A DNA stretch of 64,000 bases from Flagellimonas amphidinii (GCF_013090115.1 NZ_JABFNN010000045.1:1-64000); one strand, 5' to 3'; shown: positions 43,238 to 52,996, counted from the first letter of the stretch. The notes: generated by a model from the letters alone, not told the origin. Translations and numbers: made by a program.

Positions 43238-45718
43238 TTACGGATTGGTTTTCTTAAAATAATCGTTCACGGCCAATACCAAGAACATATAATTGGTGGA
43301 GCCACCTCCCATGACATACTCAGTTTGTTGCCAGAAAAAGGGCCAGATTTTGAGTTCAGGCAAGTCTGGGCGAATCAATGCCGTTCCTGATGCAACTCCT
43401 CCTGGAATAAAAGACCAATCCGCCCTGTTTACCCCATACGCCACTGTTACAGAATTTGAGCCTACTCCAGAAGCAAAGGACTGGGTATTGATACCAGGAT
43501 GCACTCCTAATACAAAATTTAGAGAGTTGATAAAAAAGTCAGAACTAAACTGTTTCGACCAACCTTTGTGCAAGAAGTATTTTTCCACACCAAATCGTTG
43601 TATATTCCAACCGGCTCCCCAAATATTGGGTTTATAGGGAACTCCATAGGGTGAATCCATCTTTTGTTCTTCCTCAAGCTTCGTTTGATAAGCTACCACA
43701 GCTTCTTCAATTTTTTTATGGAATTTTTTGTCTTTTATCTTGTACATTACCCTACCCAAGGCCCAACCGCAACGCTCAAAATTTGCAACTACTTTTTCTT
43801 GACTTTCCAGAAGCATATCAGTATATGTGGTATCATCCGTCGCCAATAACAATTCGGAAAGGGCAATGATTTTGGAAGCATCGGTTCTATCATTAAGTTT
43901 GGCATTGTTGTAAATTGATATTGCTGCATTCAAAGCTTCTGCAGATAAACTTGGGTTCGAGCTTTTCAATACTCTTGAGGCAGCTGCCAAACCGGCTACT
44001 GCGTGAAGTTCACGAAACGGATCTTCCTCTGTAAATACCCATCGGTCATCCTTTAAGGAAGAGCTGGTTGCTGTTTTTGTCCCTTCTTCCAATGTCGGAT
44101 CATATATAAGGTTGTCTGTCATGGAGGATGCGTCACCCAACATCACATATTGGCGTAATGTTGGGCAGATAATGCCCCGATACAATCTCCCCAAGGAGCG
44201 ATATCCACCAAGTACGGAGGCCAAGCCGTGTTCAATTTGTTGTATTGCATCAGATTTCCCATCGGGTTGGTGTATTTCAACCAGTTTGTTCTTGGCATCT
44301 ATAAAAGTGGCATCGTAGTCTAGCCCAAATTCCTCGATCATCAATGCAAGATTCCAAATGGTTCCTACCTGGGATTCTACTCTGAGGTCATAATCCCCGG
44401 CATCATGCCAACCCCCACTGTTCAATCCCGGGACAGTTTCCCCTGATTTATATTTGGTTAGGGTGGAACTGCCTTGTACATATCCATCAAAATGATTATA
44501 GTCTGTTGGAGCCATGCGGGCGTCGTCCAAATGACTGTAGTCATGCCAAACCCTATATTTCTCATTAACCCTCATATGGCACATCTGCACTGGTAGGTAA
44601 TACTCGAGCACAGGCTGCCATGCATGCCGATCATACACATCTTTGCCAATCTTGAAAGGGTGGGTTTCAACAGTTCCGTAGCTTAACATATACATTCCTG
44701 GGGTATTGATTTCGCTAAAATCGAAAGTACCGTATTTGTACCGTAAGAAGTTGCCCCAAGATTTTGGAGTGTCCGATTTTACCAAAGTTTTTCCACTTTC
44801 TGCCAATTTGAACAAATGCATTTCATGCATATCAGAAACATTGGCATCCATTTCGATAATGGCCTTTTTTTCTTGATCAATATGGTAACCCAATTGAGAA
44901 ACTTGAATTACAGGCTGATACTGCCATGTAGAAATTGCGTTGGGGGTAATTTTCCATTGAACAGCATTTTTTGTAGCTCCTGATTTCACTTTTTCGCGGA
45001 CGATGAACCATCCGTTGTTATGGTTGGTTCTGCCATCTAGAAAATCCATTGTTCCAGTTTGGGAAACGATGGTCATTCGCTGCAGATCCGTTTCCGGCGC
45101 AATGGTCAACTTTTTGCCTGAAGCCAAAACCGCTCCAAGATGTTCACCATCTTCTGAAATGATAGGTCCGTTGGGTTGCTGATAAAAAATACCGTGCGCA
45201 GCATCCATGATCCAACTTTTTCCAAAAAACTCTGATGGGAATATTTCAAAATTGAAACCTACTTTGCCAATCCATTCTTCGGGTAATGGCTCATCTAAAT
45301 TCACAGAAACCAAAAAACTACTTCCCTTATCTGCTTTGACTTCCACATCGTAAGAAAACACCAAGTCTGGATAATCAATGGGATTGAATCCTTTCTTATT
45401 TTTTGTGCTATCTGGATACCATAAGCGTTGCTTTATGGTTTGGTTCTCCTCATCAATGGAGAGTTTGCCTCCTTTAGGAACAGGTGACCATTGCCCAGGT
45501 GAAGCCTCAAGTCTTAAATCTCCATTGGCAGCTACACGACTCCCATGTTGAATGACCGTAACTCCTGTTTGATGTCCATCTGGATAGATATCGCTAAAAA
45601 CGGTTACATTGAGTCCGGGCATTTCAAAATACCCTTTGTCATTGATTTTAAGTTGATTTTGTGCACAAAGCAGCGTGAAAGACAGCAGGGATGCTGCCAA
45701 AAGAAGTTGACGATACAT
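43238..45718 (-). CDS. family 9 glycoside hydrolase (secreted, cellulase-type)
   Basis: 826 aa, with a signal peptide (ending LLCAQ, residue 20). Residues about 20-265 form a beta-rich domain of unknown type. A CelD-type Ig-like domain follows (about 268-355, from VIQVSQLGYHIDQEKKAIIE). The (alpha/alpha)6 catalytic domain runs from about 360 to the end. The GH9 catalytic pair is in GGWHDAGDYD (Asp439 and Asp442), and the proton donor is probably Glu800 in WQQTEYVMGGGSTNYMF. Also typical are FVLGVHPG and SFASGVGSNS. It should cut beta-1,4-linked glucans or related oligosaccharides in the periplasm or outside. No susCD pair or other CAZyme is adjacent. Confidence 0.93.
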   Translation of the reverse strand: MYRQLLLAASLLSFTLLCAQNQLKINDKGYFEMPGLNVTVFSDIYPDGHQTGVTVIQHGSRVAANGDLRLEASPGQWSPVPKGGKLSIDEENQTIKQRLWYPDSTKNKKGFNPIDYPDLVFSYDVEVKADKGSSFLVSVNLDEPLPEEWIGKVGFNFEIFPSEFFGKSWIMDAAHGIFYQQPNGPIISEDGEHLGAVLASGKKLTIAPETDLQRMTIVSQTGTMDFLDGRTNHNNGWFIVREKVKSGATKNAVQWKITPNAISTWQYQPVIQVSQLGYHIDQEKKAIIEMDANVSDMHEMHLFKLAESGKTLVKSDTPKSWGNFLRYKYGTFDFSEINTPGMYMLSYGTVETHPFKIGKDVYDRHAWQPVLEYYLPVQMCHMRVNEKYRVWHDYSHLDDARMAPTDYNHFDGYVQGSSTLTKYKSGETVPGLNSGGWHDAGDYDLRVESQVGTIWNLALMIEEFGLDYDATFIDAKNKLVEIHQPDGKSDAIQQIEHGLASVLGGYRSLGRLYRGIICPTLRQYVMLGDASSMTDNLIYDPTLEEGTKTATSSSLKDDRWVFTEEDPFRELHAVAGLAAASRVLKSSNPSLSAEALNAAISIYNNAKLNDRTDASKIIALSELLLATDDTTYTDMLLESQEKVVANFERCGWALGRVMYKIKDKKFHKKIEEAVVAYQTKLEEEQKMDSPYGVPYKPNIWGAGWNIQRFGVEKYFLHKGWSKQFSSDFFINSLNFVLGVHPGINTQSFASGVGSNSVTVAYGVNRADWSFIPGGVASGTALIRPDLPELKIWPFFWQQTEYVMGGGSTNYMFLVLAVNDYFKKTNP

Positions 45719-45799
45719 AGTTGTTGGATGTTAGCTCTTTAAAGGTAAGCAATCGATTGTTTAAGGACAATGTGTATGCTTGGCACTTTTGTTATATCT

Positions 45800-46312
45800 C
45801 TAAAGATTTTTGGACATGGCTTGAAAGTCAAAATGCTCCTTTCCAATTTGGAAGTTGTGATTGCCAATAGCAGTAAAGCCATTTTTTTCGTAGAAAGTAA
45901 TGGCCCTTAGGTTTTCTTTTAAAACGGATAGCCATATTTTTTTGAACCCTAAATCATTGGCCTTTTCCAGGAGTTTATTTTGAAGTGCCAACCCTACTTT
46001 TTGTGCTAAAAAGTCCTTTAAGACATATATTTTTTGTAATTGACAAATACTGTTAGAATCAATAAAAGAAGAAGGTGAGTCTAGTTTAAGTTTGGCATAA
46101 CCCACGGGCAGCCCATTGATAGATGCCAGCCAATACAGATTGTTGGGTTTTTCGATGCTTTTTGAAAGCTTTTCCACATTGAATGTTTGCTCAAAGTAGT
46201 TCAGTAGATCAGTTTTGTCACTAAAAAGATGTCCAAAGGTTTCCGTAAAGGTAAACCTGCCTAAAAGTGCTATGGTCACTGCATCTGATATTGTGGCTTT
46301 ATTGATTGTCAT
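45800..46312 (-). CDS. GNAT family N-acetyltransferase
   Basis: 170 aa. A GNAT fold with motif A around LQKIYVLKDFLAQKVGLALQ, where the usual Q/R-x-x-G-x-G/A acetyl-CoA loop is QKVGLA, motif B KKIWLSVLKENLRAI, and YEKNGFTAIG at the end. It resembles spermidine/protein acetyltransferases of the PaiA-like type. The substrate is unknown. The start overlaps the end of the double-ABC gene by 14 bp, so the two are translationally coupled. Confidence 0.9.
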   Translation of the reverse strand: MTINKATISDAVTIALLGRFTFTETFGHLFSDKTDLLNYFEQTFNVEKLSKSIEKPNNLYWLASINGLPVGYAKLKLDSPSSFIDSNSICQLQKIYVLKDFLAQKVGLALQNKLLEKANDLGFKKIWLSVLKENLRAITFYEKNGFTAIGNHNFQIGKEHFDFQAMSKNL

Positions 46313-47558
46313 TATAGGATGATTTTCCTATGGAACCGCTTTCTTTCATTTCCAAAACAAAATTGAAGTGGGGGTGTAGCCCAACTTCATTTCTATGTGA
46401 CACAAAGATAATGGCGCTATCTGTTTCTTGCGCAATCTTATTGACCAGGGATACAAACAAAGCAGCTCCCGCATCATCCAAACCCGCAGTCGGTTCGTCC
46501 AAAATTAACAGGGGAGGGTATTTTATCATGGCCCTTGCCGTCATTAGCAGTCTTTTTTCACCTGCATTGAGTTCTCGGAACAATGTATTTTTTCTTGAAG
46601 TGAATTGTAGCACGTCCAGCCATTGATTAGCCAAGCGTTTTTCAATTTCTGTAGGTAGCACATATAGCCCGATGGAGTCATAAAGTCCCGAGATGATCAT
46701 GTGCTCAAGGGTGTGATAGCCCCCAAATTTATCCATCATGGCAGGGGTAAAGTAACCAATGTTTTGCTTCAGTTCCCAAATACTCTCACCACTTCCCTTC
46801 TTTTTGCCAAAAAGCGTAAGATCTTGTCCGTATCCCTTATGGCTGTCCCCGGTTACCATGGAAAGCAAAGTGGTCTTTCCGCTGCCATTGGGGCCTATCA
46901 ATTGCCAAAACTCCCCTTTTTTTACAGTCCAATTGATATTGTCCAGCACTTGACGTCCTTCAAAACTTACAGAGACTTTTTTAAAATTTACCAACTCAGG
47001 GAAGTCTATTTCCAATGGTTCAATGGGTCTTGGAATAATACTGCTAAATGGGGAAGAGTCCATCGTATTGGATTCCAAAAAGGCTTCATGTGAAGAATAA
47101 CTGATCAATTCATTTTGGTCCAAACTGAAAAAATCAGTGGTCACGGGTAAAATATCATCTAAACGACTTACCAATTGTACCAAAATAGTATCCTTGGAAA
47201 GCAGGCATAACTCTTCTTTTAAGTTGATTTGAGAAGCTAAATCCAGATTATCAAAAGGGTTGACCAAAACCAGATAATCTGGGTTTTGCTCCCGTAAATG
47301 TTGGAGAAGTGCCTTTTTTTGCTCGCCGCTGCTCATGGATTTTAAGGACTGTTGCGTATTTTGAGTAAGTACCTTGATGTCATGACGCTCTTCTTCATCC
47401 ATGTAGCGGACAATTTCAGATTTAGAAAAAAGTAAGCCTGTTTTTTCTTGCAGAGCCTCAAAACCTTTGATTTCATTTTTTTCAAACAGGTTTTGCACAA
47501 ACCTAGTTACATGGGATGTATTGGTGGTTAGAACAGCAATGTTTATTGGTTTATCCAT
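46299..47558 (-). CDS. double ABC-domain ATPase (ModF/PhrA-like) with degenerate first domain
   Basis: 419 aa without membrane segments. The C-terminal ABC (from about residue 190) is complete: Walker A GPNGSGKTT, signature-like LNAGEKRL, Walker B LLILDEPTAGLD and H-loop VSHR. The N-terminal ABC lacks a Walker A altogether and starts late; its signature SSGEQKK and D-loop (VNPFDNLDL, with Asn in place of the usual acidic residues) remain. This asymmetric pair resembles the ModF/PhrA type of soluble ABC ATPase. The substrate or partner is unknown. It is followed in the operon by the GNAT acetyltransferase, with a 14-bp overlap. Confidence 0.88.
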   Translation of the reverse strand: MDKPINIAVLTTNTSHVTRFVQNLFEKNEIKGFEALQEKTGLLFSKSEIVRYMDEEERHDIKVLTQNTQQSLKSMSSGEQKKALLQHLREQNPDYLVLVNPFDNLDLASQINLKEELCLLSKDTILVQLVSRLDDILPVTTDFFSLDQNELISYSSHEAFLESNTMDSSPFSSIIPRPIEPLEIDFPELVNFKKVSVSFEGRQVLDNINWTVKKGEFWQLIGPNGSGKTTLLSMVTGDSHKGYGQDLTLFGKKKGSGESIWELKQNIGYFTPAMMDKFGGYHTLEHMIISGLYDSIGLYVLPTEIEKRLANQWLDVLQFTSRKNTLFRELNAGEKRLLMTARAMIKYPPLLILDEPTAGLDDAGAALFVSLVNKIAQETDSAIIFVSHRNEVGLHPHFNFVLEMKESGSIGKSSYNDNQ

Positions 47559-47600
47559 TGAAGTTGTCGTTGGAGGATTATTTATGGCGGAAAATAAATA

Positions 47601-48125
47601 TTATCCTTGATTCACCCTAAAAATATGAACAGGATTGTCTTTGTAATTGGTCGTTTTGTCCAAATGCATGCCATTTTTTAAGGCAACTTTCTGAGAAGGG
47701 ACATTGTCTATATGGATGATGGAAATCAGGGATTTGGTGAAATTTTGTTCAAAAGCATAGGTTTTGCACTTTTGGGCAGCTTCTATGGCAAAACCTTGTA
47801 GCCAGAATTTGGGCAAAACGGAATAGCCGATTTCCAATTCTTCAATTCCGTCTACAATTTGAACTAAAAGTCCACAGATTCCGACCAATTCCCCGGTGGT
47901 TTTTAGTGTTAAGGCATTCATTCCTCCCAAATCCTTTTCATAGCGTTCAAAAATTCTGGAAAATTGTATTTCGCAGGCTTCTTTAGGGTCAGTGGGAAGC
48001 CCCTCCCAAAATTGTGTGGATTTCGGATTGTGATAAAAGGGAAGCCAAGTCTCAAAATCTGAAGCTTGTATTTTTCGGAATAACAAACGTTCCGAACTTT
48101 GATTTTCAAGAAGGTATTTGGGCAT
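47601..48125 (-). CDS. RimJ/RimL-type GNAT N-acetyltransferase
   Basis: 174 aa. The start SERLLFRKIQASDFETWLPFY is the usual RimJ/L entry. An acetyl-CoA region follows (LVGICGLLVQIVDGIEELEIGYSV, QGFAIEAAQKCKTYAF) and then SQKVALKNGMHL. RimJ/L proteins acetylate ribosomal proteins or small molecules. The start shares one base with the stop of the DUF192 gene (TAATG), so the two are coupled. The substrate is unknown. Confidence 0.9.
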   Translation of the reverse strand: MPKYLLENQSSERLLFRKIQASDFETWLPFYHNPKSTQFWEGLPTDPKEACEIQFSRIFERYEKDLGGMNALTLKTTGELVGICGLLVQIVDGIEELEIGYSVLPKFWLQGFAIEAAQKCKTYAFEQNFTKSLISIIHIDNVPSQKVALKNGMHLDKTTNYKDNPVHIFRVNQG

Positions 48126-48604
48126 TAGTTTTTGGTAAAAGAAATACGATCACCAATTTGAATCCCTTTTGCATCAGAAAGTCCGGCATTGATTTCTAGG
48201 ACATATTTTACAGGTACTTGGGATGAAAGTCCACTTTCATCAAATGGCTTGGCATTTTTTTGAAAACTGGCAATTTTTTGATTTTCATCAATGTAGATGA
48301 TGTCCAAGGGGATTTGGGTATTTTTCATATAGAAAGAATGCATGGCCACATCTGGAAAAATGAACAGCATGCCTTGATTTTCCTCCATAGACTCCCGATA
48401 CATCAATCCAGTCTGCGTTTCATAATCAGATTCTGCAATTTCTATATCAAATTGAACTAGAACAGAATCCGTTTCAGATTGCATGATGGTCAAACTACCT
48501 TCTTTGGTAAAGGTAATTGCTTCAGTCTTGATTTCCTTCTTGACCTCGTTTTTACAGGAAGTCAACAACAAAACAAGAAATACTGCACAAGTAATATTTC
48601 TCAT
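48125..48604 (-). CDS. DUF192 lipoprotein
   Basis: 159 aa from ATG 48604, chosen because it overlaps the lgt stop by 4 bp (ATGA) and opens onto a lipoprotein signal MRNITCAVFLVLLLTSCKNE (Cys17 as lipid site). The rest is a DUF192 domain: ETQTGLMYRESMEENQGMLFIF, HSFYMKNTQIPLDIIYID and KYVLEINAGLSDAKGIQIGD. DUF192 proteins are small secreted proteins of unknown function. Its place directly after lgt, which makes lipoproteins, is neat but probably coincidental. Confidence 0.93.
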   Translation of the reverse strand: MRNITCAVFLVLLLTSCKNEVKKEIKTEAITFTKEGSLTIMQSETDSVLVQFDIEIAESDYETQTGLMYRESMEENQGMLFIFPDVAMHSFYMKNTQIPLDIIYIDENQKIASFQKNAKPFDESGLSSQVPVKYVLEINAGLSDAKGIQIGDRISFTKN

Positions 48605-49569
48605 GCTGCCGAACCTTTTGGTGTAGGCCTGAACATAAAATATAACCCTATAAGAATCATGGGAATACTTAACCATTGACCTGTGGAGAGGAGTCCTAGG
48701 GATTCCTCAAAACCACCTTGACTCTTTTTAAAGTGTTCTATAACAAAACGGATTGCGAACAAAAACACCATAAATAGCCCAAAAAGATACCCTGGTTTAT
48801 CTTTTTTATCAGTTTTCCAATATAAAAAGTAAAGTGTAACAAAAACAAAAACATAACATATGGCTTCGTATAGCTGAGCAGGATGCCTAAAAGGGATGGA
48901 TTCTAAAATATTGGCAAATTCTGGGTTATGTTCAATGGCTTTGTATGCAGCATTTTCAGTTTTTTCTCCAGTCAGAGCCATTGCTTTATACGATGGCATG
49001 TCATCAGAATCTCTTATAAACCTAGTGGCCATAAAAAAGGATTCTTTAACTTCTTTTCCGTTGATTTCGGAATTGAAAAAGTTGCCCAATCTAACAAAGC
49101 AAGCTCCAATAGCCGAAGGAACCACCAATCGGTCCAACAACCAAAGTATTTTAATATCTTTCCATTTGCGACAATACAGCCACATTCCAATAATTGCGGC
49201 AATAGTGGCACCATGGCTGGCAAGTCCTGTGAATCCGGTAAACTCGTATCCATTTATGAAGCCAAATAAAGTACTATCGGCACTTTCCCTTATCGGCAGC
49301 AAAATTTCCACTAAATGATTTTGGTAATAATCCCAATCGTAGAAGAAAACATGACCTAAACGTGCACCGAGCATTATGGAAACTACAGTATAGATGAAAA
49401 GAGAATCCAGTTTTTCCATGGATTTTTTCTCATTTTGGAAGATTCGTTTCATAATGAACCAACCAAGCACAAAGGCAGCAATCCATAGTAAATTGTAGTA
49501 TTTTATCTGTAAGAAACCCAATTTGAACAAGGTGCCCTCCGGGTTCCAATTAAAGCCAAGAAAATACAT
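48601..49569 (-). CDS. lgt: prolipoprotein diacylglyceryl transferase
   Basis: 322 aa with about seven transmembrane helices. Lgt moves a diacylglyceryl group from phosphatidylglycerol to the lipobox cysteine. Characteristic stretches are LGARLGHVFFYDWDYY, TGLASHGATIAAI, RLGNFFNSEINGK and HPAQLYEAICYV; His and Arg of these are needed for activity in known Lgt. The sequence SHGATIAAI with the family His is present. Slightly longer than E. coli Lgt, with an insert around residues 175-210, as common in Bacteroidota. It is the first gene of the lgt-DUF192-GNAT set. Confidence 0.96.
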   Translation of the reverse strand: MYFLGFNWNPEGTLFKLGFLQIKYYNLLWIAAFVLGWFIMKRIFQNEKKSMEKLDSLFIYTVVSIMLGARLGHVFFYDWDYYQNHLVEILLPIRESADSTLFGFINGYEFTGFTGLASHGATIAAIIGMWLYCRKWKDIKILWLLDRLVVPSAIGACFVRLGNFFNSEINGKEVKESFFMATRFIRDSDDMPSYKAMALTGEKTENAAYKAIEHNPEFANILESIPFRHPAQLYEAICYVFVFVTLYFLYWKTDKKDKPGYLFGLFMVFLFAIRFVIEHFKKSQGGFEESLGLLSTGQWLSIPMILIGLYFMFRPTPKGSAA

Positions 49570-49661
49570 CTGCTAAATTTTTGGACTAAGATAACCAAAG
49601 ATGTTAGACCGCTACATTTTTAGATGTTAGATTTGAGATAAAATAAAGGTTGGTTTTCTTA

Positions 49662-49892
49662 TCAGGGGACTGGGTCGTAACCACTTCCTCCCCAGGGATG
49701 ACAACTAAGAATCCGTTTGATGGACAACCACCCTCCTTTAAATAGACCATGTTTTTTAAGTGCTTCCAAAGTATAAGCGGAACAGGTAGGGGAATATCTA
49801 CAGGTAGCAGGGGTATAGGGAGAGATGAGCAGTTGGTAGGCCCTTACCAAAAACACAAATGGGGCAATTAAAATTCGTTTTATCATAGCCAT
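49662..49892 (-). CDS. yidD: membrane protein insertion efficiency factor YidD
   Basis: 76 aa; a start two codons further in (ATG 49886) is also possible. The YidD signature is complete: [35 protein letters not shown] and [21 protein letters not shown], with its conserved cysteines. YidD assists YidC in membrane protein insertion. It is not next to rpmH/rnpA/yidC here, unlike in many bacteria. Confidence 0.95.
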   Translation of the reverse strand: MAMIKRILIAPFVFLVRAYQLLISPYTPATCRYSPTCSAYTLEALKKHGLFKGGWLSIKRILSCHPWGGSGYDPVP

Positions 49893-49913
49893 AGGTAATC
49901 CTATGCAAGGTAT

Positions 49914-49940
49914 AAAAAAGCCCCGATTTTAGTCGAGGCC
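49914..49940 (-). terminator. terminator after DUF779/aldehyde dehydrogenase operon
   Basis: On the minus strand GGCCTCGACTAAAATCGGGG forms an imperfect hairpin followed by CTTTTTT. It lies just past the DUF779 stop. Confidence 0.7.
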
Positions 49941-49945
49941 TTACT

Positions 49946-50326
49946 CTAAATTTGTTGGGTAGCTGGATGAACAGGTTCCAAATTATCCAGCTCTTCCTCC
50001 TTGTAGATTCTTGATTTTATAATAAAACGTATTCCCATGGGTATTTCCAAGCTAAAGCTTGAGCCTCGCCCAGTAGTGATGTCCACAGTAAGCTGCGTAT
50101 GTTGCCAATATTCAAATTGGTCCTTGCTCATGTAAAAATCACAACCATGGATAGCGCCTAGCCATATATCAGTTTCATTGAGCATAAGCTCTCCTTTGGG
50201 AAAGCACATGGGTGATGATCCGTCACAACACCCTCCACTTTGATGGAACATAAGTTCCCCATGGCGTTCCTTAAGTTGATCAATAATTTTAATTGCCCGT
50301 TCCGAAACCAAAACACGTTTTATCAT
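49946..50326 (-). CDS. DUF779 protein, partner of aldehyde dehydrogenase
   Basis: 126 aa. The DUF779 hallmark is MFHQSGGCCDGSSPMCFP (residues about 26-43) with three cysteines, then DIWLGAIHGCDFYM and GRGSSFSLEIPMGIRF. Genes of this family almost always follow an NAD-dependent aldehyde dehydrogenase, so a role in its activity or in aldehyde handling is likely. It starts 12 bp after the aldehyde dehydrogenase stop. The mechanism is unknown. Confidence 0.94.
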   Translation of the reverse strand: MIKRVLVSERAIKIIDQLKERHGELMFHQSGGCCDGSSPMCFPKGELMLNETDIWLGAIHGCDFYMSKDQFEYWQHTQLTVDITTGRGSSFSLEIPMGIRFIIKSRIYKEEELDNLEPVHPATQQI

Positions 50327-50338
50327 AATCTTCTAATT

Positions 50339-51862
50339 TTAGAAAAAGCCTAGGGGATTTTTATCATAGGAAATCAACATGTTTTTGGTCTGTCTGTAAT
50401 GATTGAGCATCATTTTATGGGTTTCTCTACCAATACCTGATTTTTTGTAACCTCCAAAAGGGGCGTGGGCCGGATAGGCATGATAACAATTCACCCAAAC
50501 ACGTCCAGCTTCAACACTTCTCGAAATCTTGTAGGCCTGATGCATATCTCGAGTCCAAACTCCTGCACCCAGGCCATAAAGGGTGTCGTTGGCAATTTCC
50601 AAAGCTTCTGCCTCATCTTTAAAAGTGGTAACACAGACCACAGGTCCAAAAATTTCCTCTTGGAACACTCTCATTTTGTTATTTCCTTTCAAAATGGTGG
50701 GTTGAATGTAATAACCGCCTTCCAGTCCTTCATTATAAGCTGCTTCGCCTCCAGCTAGTACTTCACAACCTTCCTCTATACCAATATTGATGTAGTTCAG
50801 TATTTTTTCATATTGGTCGTTTGATGCTTGGGCGCCCATCATAGTATCTGGGTCAAGAGGGTGACCTAGTTTAATGGCATTGGTGCGTTCTACAACCCGT
50901 TCCATGAATTTGTCATAGATGCTTTCTTGTACCAACATTCTTGATGGACAGGTACATACTTCTCCTTGGTTGAGGGCATACATCACAGCACCTTCCAAGC
51001 ATTTGTCGAAAAAATCATCATCAGCATCCATAACACTTTCAAAGAAAATATTTGGGGACTTGCCGCCAAGTTCCAATGTTACTGGAGTGATGTTTTTGGA
51101 AGCATACTGCATAATCAATTGTCCAGTAGTGGTTTCACCTGTAAAGGCAATTTTGTTGATTCTTGGACTGGATGCCAATGGTTTGCCAGCTTCTACTCCA
51201 AATCCATTTACAATATTGAGCACTCCAGCGGGAAGGATATCTTCTATAAGTTCCATGAAAACCAAAATGCCCACAGGGGTTTGTTCAGCGGGTTTAAGTA
51301 TTACACAATTACCGGCTGCAAGGGCGGGAGCCACTTTCCAAGCGGCCATTAGTAAGGGAAAATTCCATGGAATAATTTGACCGACTACACCAAGAGGCTC
51401 CAGAATATTCATGGATACTGTATTGGAATCCAATTCGCTGACGGTACCTTCTTCAGCTCTGATGACTCCAGCAAAATATCTGAAATGGTCAATGGCCAAT
51501 GGGAGGTCGGCGGCACGGGTTTCTCTCAAAGGTTTACCATTGTCCCAAGTCTCTGCCCTAGCTAGAACCTCAAGGTTTTCTTCCATGATGTTGGCAATCT
51601 TCAAAAGAAGGTTGCTTCTGTAGGTAGCTGATGAATTGTTCCATTCTGGAGCGGCTTCCCAGGCAGCATCAATTGCTTTTTCAATATCTTCTGATGTTGA
51701 TCTGGCAATTTTGGTAAAGGCATTGCCATCAACTGGGGATATGTTTTCAAAATACTCACCTTTGGTGGGAGCGGTCCACTTTCCTCCAATATAATTTTCA
51801 TACTGATTTTTGAACACAGGTTTTTCCAAAACACTGCGCTCCGTTGTTTGCACATTGCTCAT
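50339..51862 (-). CDS. NAD(P)-dependent aldehyde dehydrogenase
   Basis: 507 aa. It oxidises aldehydes to carboxylic acids. The catalytic Cys303 lies in [11 protein letters not shown] and the general base Glu264 in [11 protein letters not shown]; the NAD-binding IIPWNFPL and TGETTTG are also present. This CTC-type active site with a DUF779 partner is the AldA/acetaldehyde-dehydrogenase-like (ExaC/AcoD) group. It forms an operon with DUF779 and is divergent from the AraC regulator at 52079. The true substrate, probably short-chain aldehydes such as acetaldehyde, is inferred from the family. Confidence 0.95.
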   Translation of the reverse strand: MSNVQTTERSVLEKPVFKNQYENYIGGKWTAPTKGEYFENISPVDGNAFTKIARSTSEDIEKAIDAAWEAAPEWNNSSATYRSNLLLKIANIMEENLEVLARAETWDNGKPLRETRAADLPLAIDHFRYFAGVIRAEEGTVSELDSNTVSMNILEPLGVVGQIIPWNFPLLMAAWKVAPALAAGNCVILKPAEQTPVGILVFMELIEDILPAGVLNIVNGFGVEAGKPLASSPRINKIAFTGETTTGQLIMQYASKNITPVTLELGGKSPNIFFESVMDADDDFFDKCLEGAVMYALNQGEVCTCPSRMLVQESIYDKFMERVVERTNAIKLGHPLDPDTMMGAQASNDQYEKILNYINIGIEEGCEVLAGGEAAYNEGLEGGYYIQPTILKGNNKMRVFQEEIFGPVVCVTTFKDEAEALEIANDTLYGLGAGVWTRDMHQAYKISRSVEAGRVWVNCYHAYPAHAPFGGYKKSGIGRETHKMMLNHYRQTKNMLISYDKNPLGFF

Positions 51863-52078
51863 AATACATACTTATTTGTTACAGTTAATTTTAGCAGTGA
51901 TGGACACAGTCGTCCAAGTAGCTGATTTTAAAAGTATTGATTTCGTATGCCGAGCATCTGACGTATACTATTATTCTAATGAACAATTCTGTTTGTTTTG
52001 AATTTTTAACAATTTTTGAATCGTTATTTTTTATATTTAATAAGTATTTGTGAAATACTTTAGGAAGTAATTAATCGT

Positions 52079-52996
52079 ATGCAGCTTTCAGATAAATTTT
52101 TTAGAGAACGAAAATTGGAGCATTTGGTAGAAAACCAAACTTCGTATACGCTCAATAATGCTGCAATGCATGTTTTTGAAACCCATTTACAGGTAGAAAA
52201 AGTATTGTTGCAGTTTGATCAACCGGTTTTGGCTTCTATGTTGATTGGTAAGAAGGTCATGCACCTTCGGGAAAAAAAGGCTTTTGATTTTTTACCTGGG
52301 GAATCATTGATTTTACCTTCAAATGAAATGATGTGCATAGACTTTCCAGAAGCAAATGAAGATAATCCTACCCGGTGTTTGGCCATGGCTATTTCTGAAG
52401 AAAAAATTAATAGAGTTGTTGCTTTAATGAATGAAACCATGCCCAAAAATGATGCTTCTGAATGGGCGCTGATGGATTATAATTTTCATTTTACCAATGA
52501 TGCAGGTATCCATGGAATTATTAGAAGATTGTTGTATCTCTTTACTGAAAATCACCCGTCAAAAGATTTCTTTGTGGACAACATGTTGCAAGAGCTGATT
52601 GTGCGCATTCTTCAAGGAAATATGAAGAAGACCTTAGAGGAAAATGCATCTAGATTGGCATCTTCCAATCGATTGGCTTATGTAATAGAACATATTTCCA
52701 CTCATCTTCATGAAACACTTTCTGTAGGAGAGCTGAGTAAAAAGGCATGTATGAGTGAATCACATTTTTACAAGACCTTTAAAGAGGAGTTGGGAATGAC
52801 GCCCATTGATTATATTAATAATCAAAGGATAAAGTTGGCTATTAAACTTTTAAGAAACCCCAACAAAAAAATCAAGGAAATTTATCTGGAGTGTGGGTTT
52901 GAGAATCGTTCGTATTTTAACCGATTGTTCAAACGAAAGATACAAGTATCTCCGGGGGAATATCAATCAAAATTTAGGAATACCCGTCTTGATTAG
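52079..52996 (+). CDS. AraC-family transcriptional regulator, likely of the aldehyde dehydrogenase operon
   Basis: 305 aa. The N-terminal half (about 20-190) is an AraC-type N-terminal domain with beta-barrel features ([37 protein letters not shown]). The C-terminal 100 residues carry two helix-turn-helix motifs: [21 protein letters not shown] and the second [21 protein letters not shown], then KIQVSPGEY. Divergent position 216 bp from the aldehyde dehydrogenase start suggests it activates that operon when an aldehyde or alcohol is present. The stop overlaps the convergent cysS stop by 4 bp. Confidence 0.9.
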   Translation: MQLSDKFFRERKLEHLVENQTSYTLNNAAMHVFETHLQVEKVLLQFDQPVLASMLIGKKVMHLREKKAFDFLPGESLILPSNEMMCIDFPEANEDNPTRCLAMAISEEKINRVVALMNETMPKNDASEWALMDYNFHFTNDAGIHGIIRRLLYLFTENHPSKDFFVDNMLQELIVRILQGNMKKTLEENASRLASSNRLAYVIEHISTHLHETLSVGELSKKACMSESHFYKTFKEELGMTPIDYINNQRIKLAIKLLRNPNKKIKEIYLECGFENRSYFNRLFKRKIQVSPGEYQSKFRNTRLD

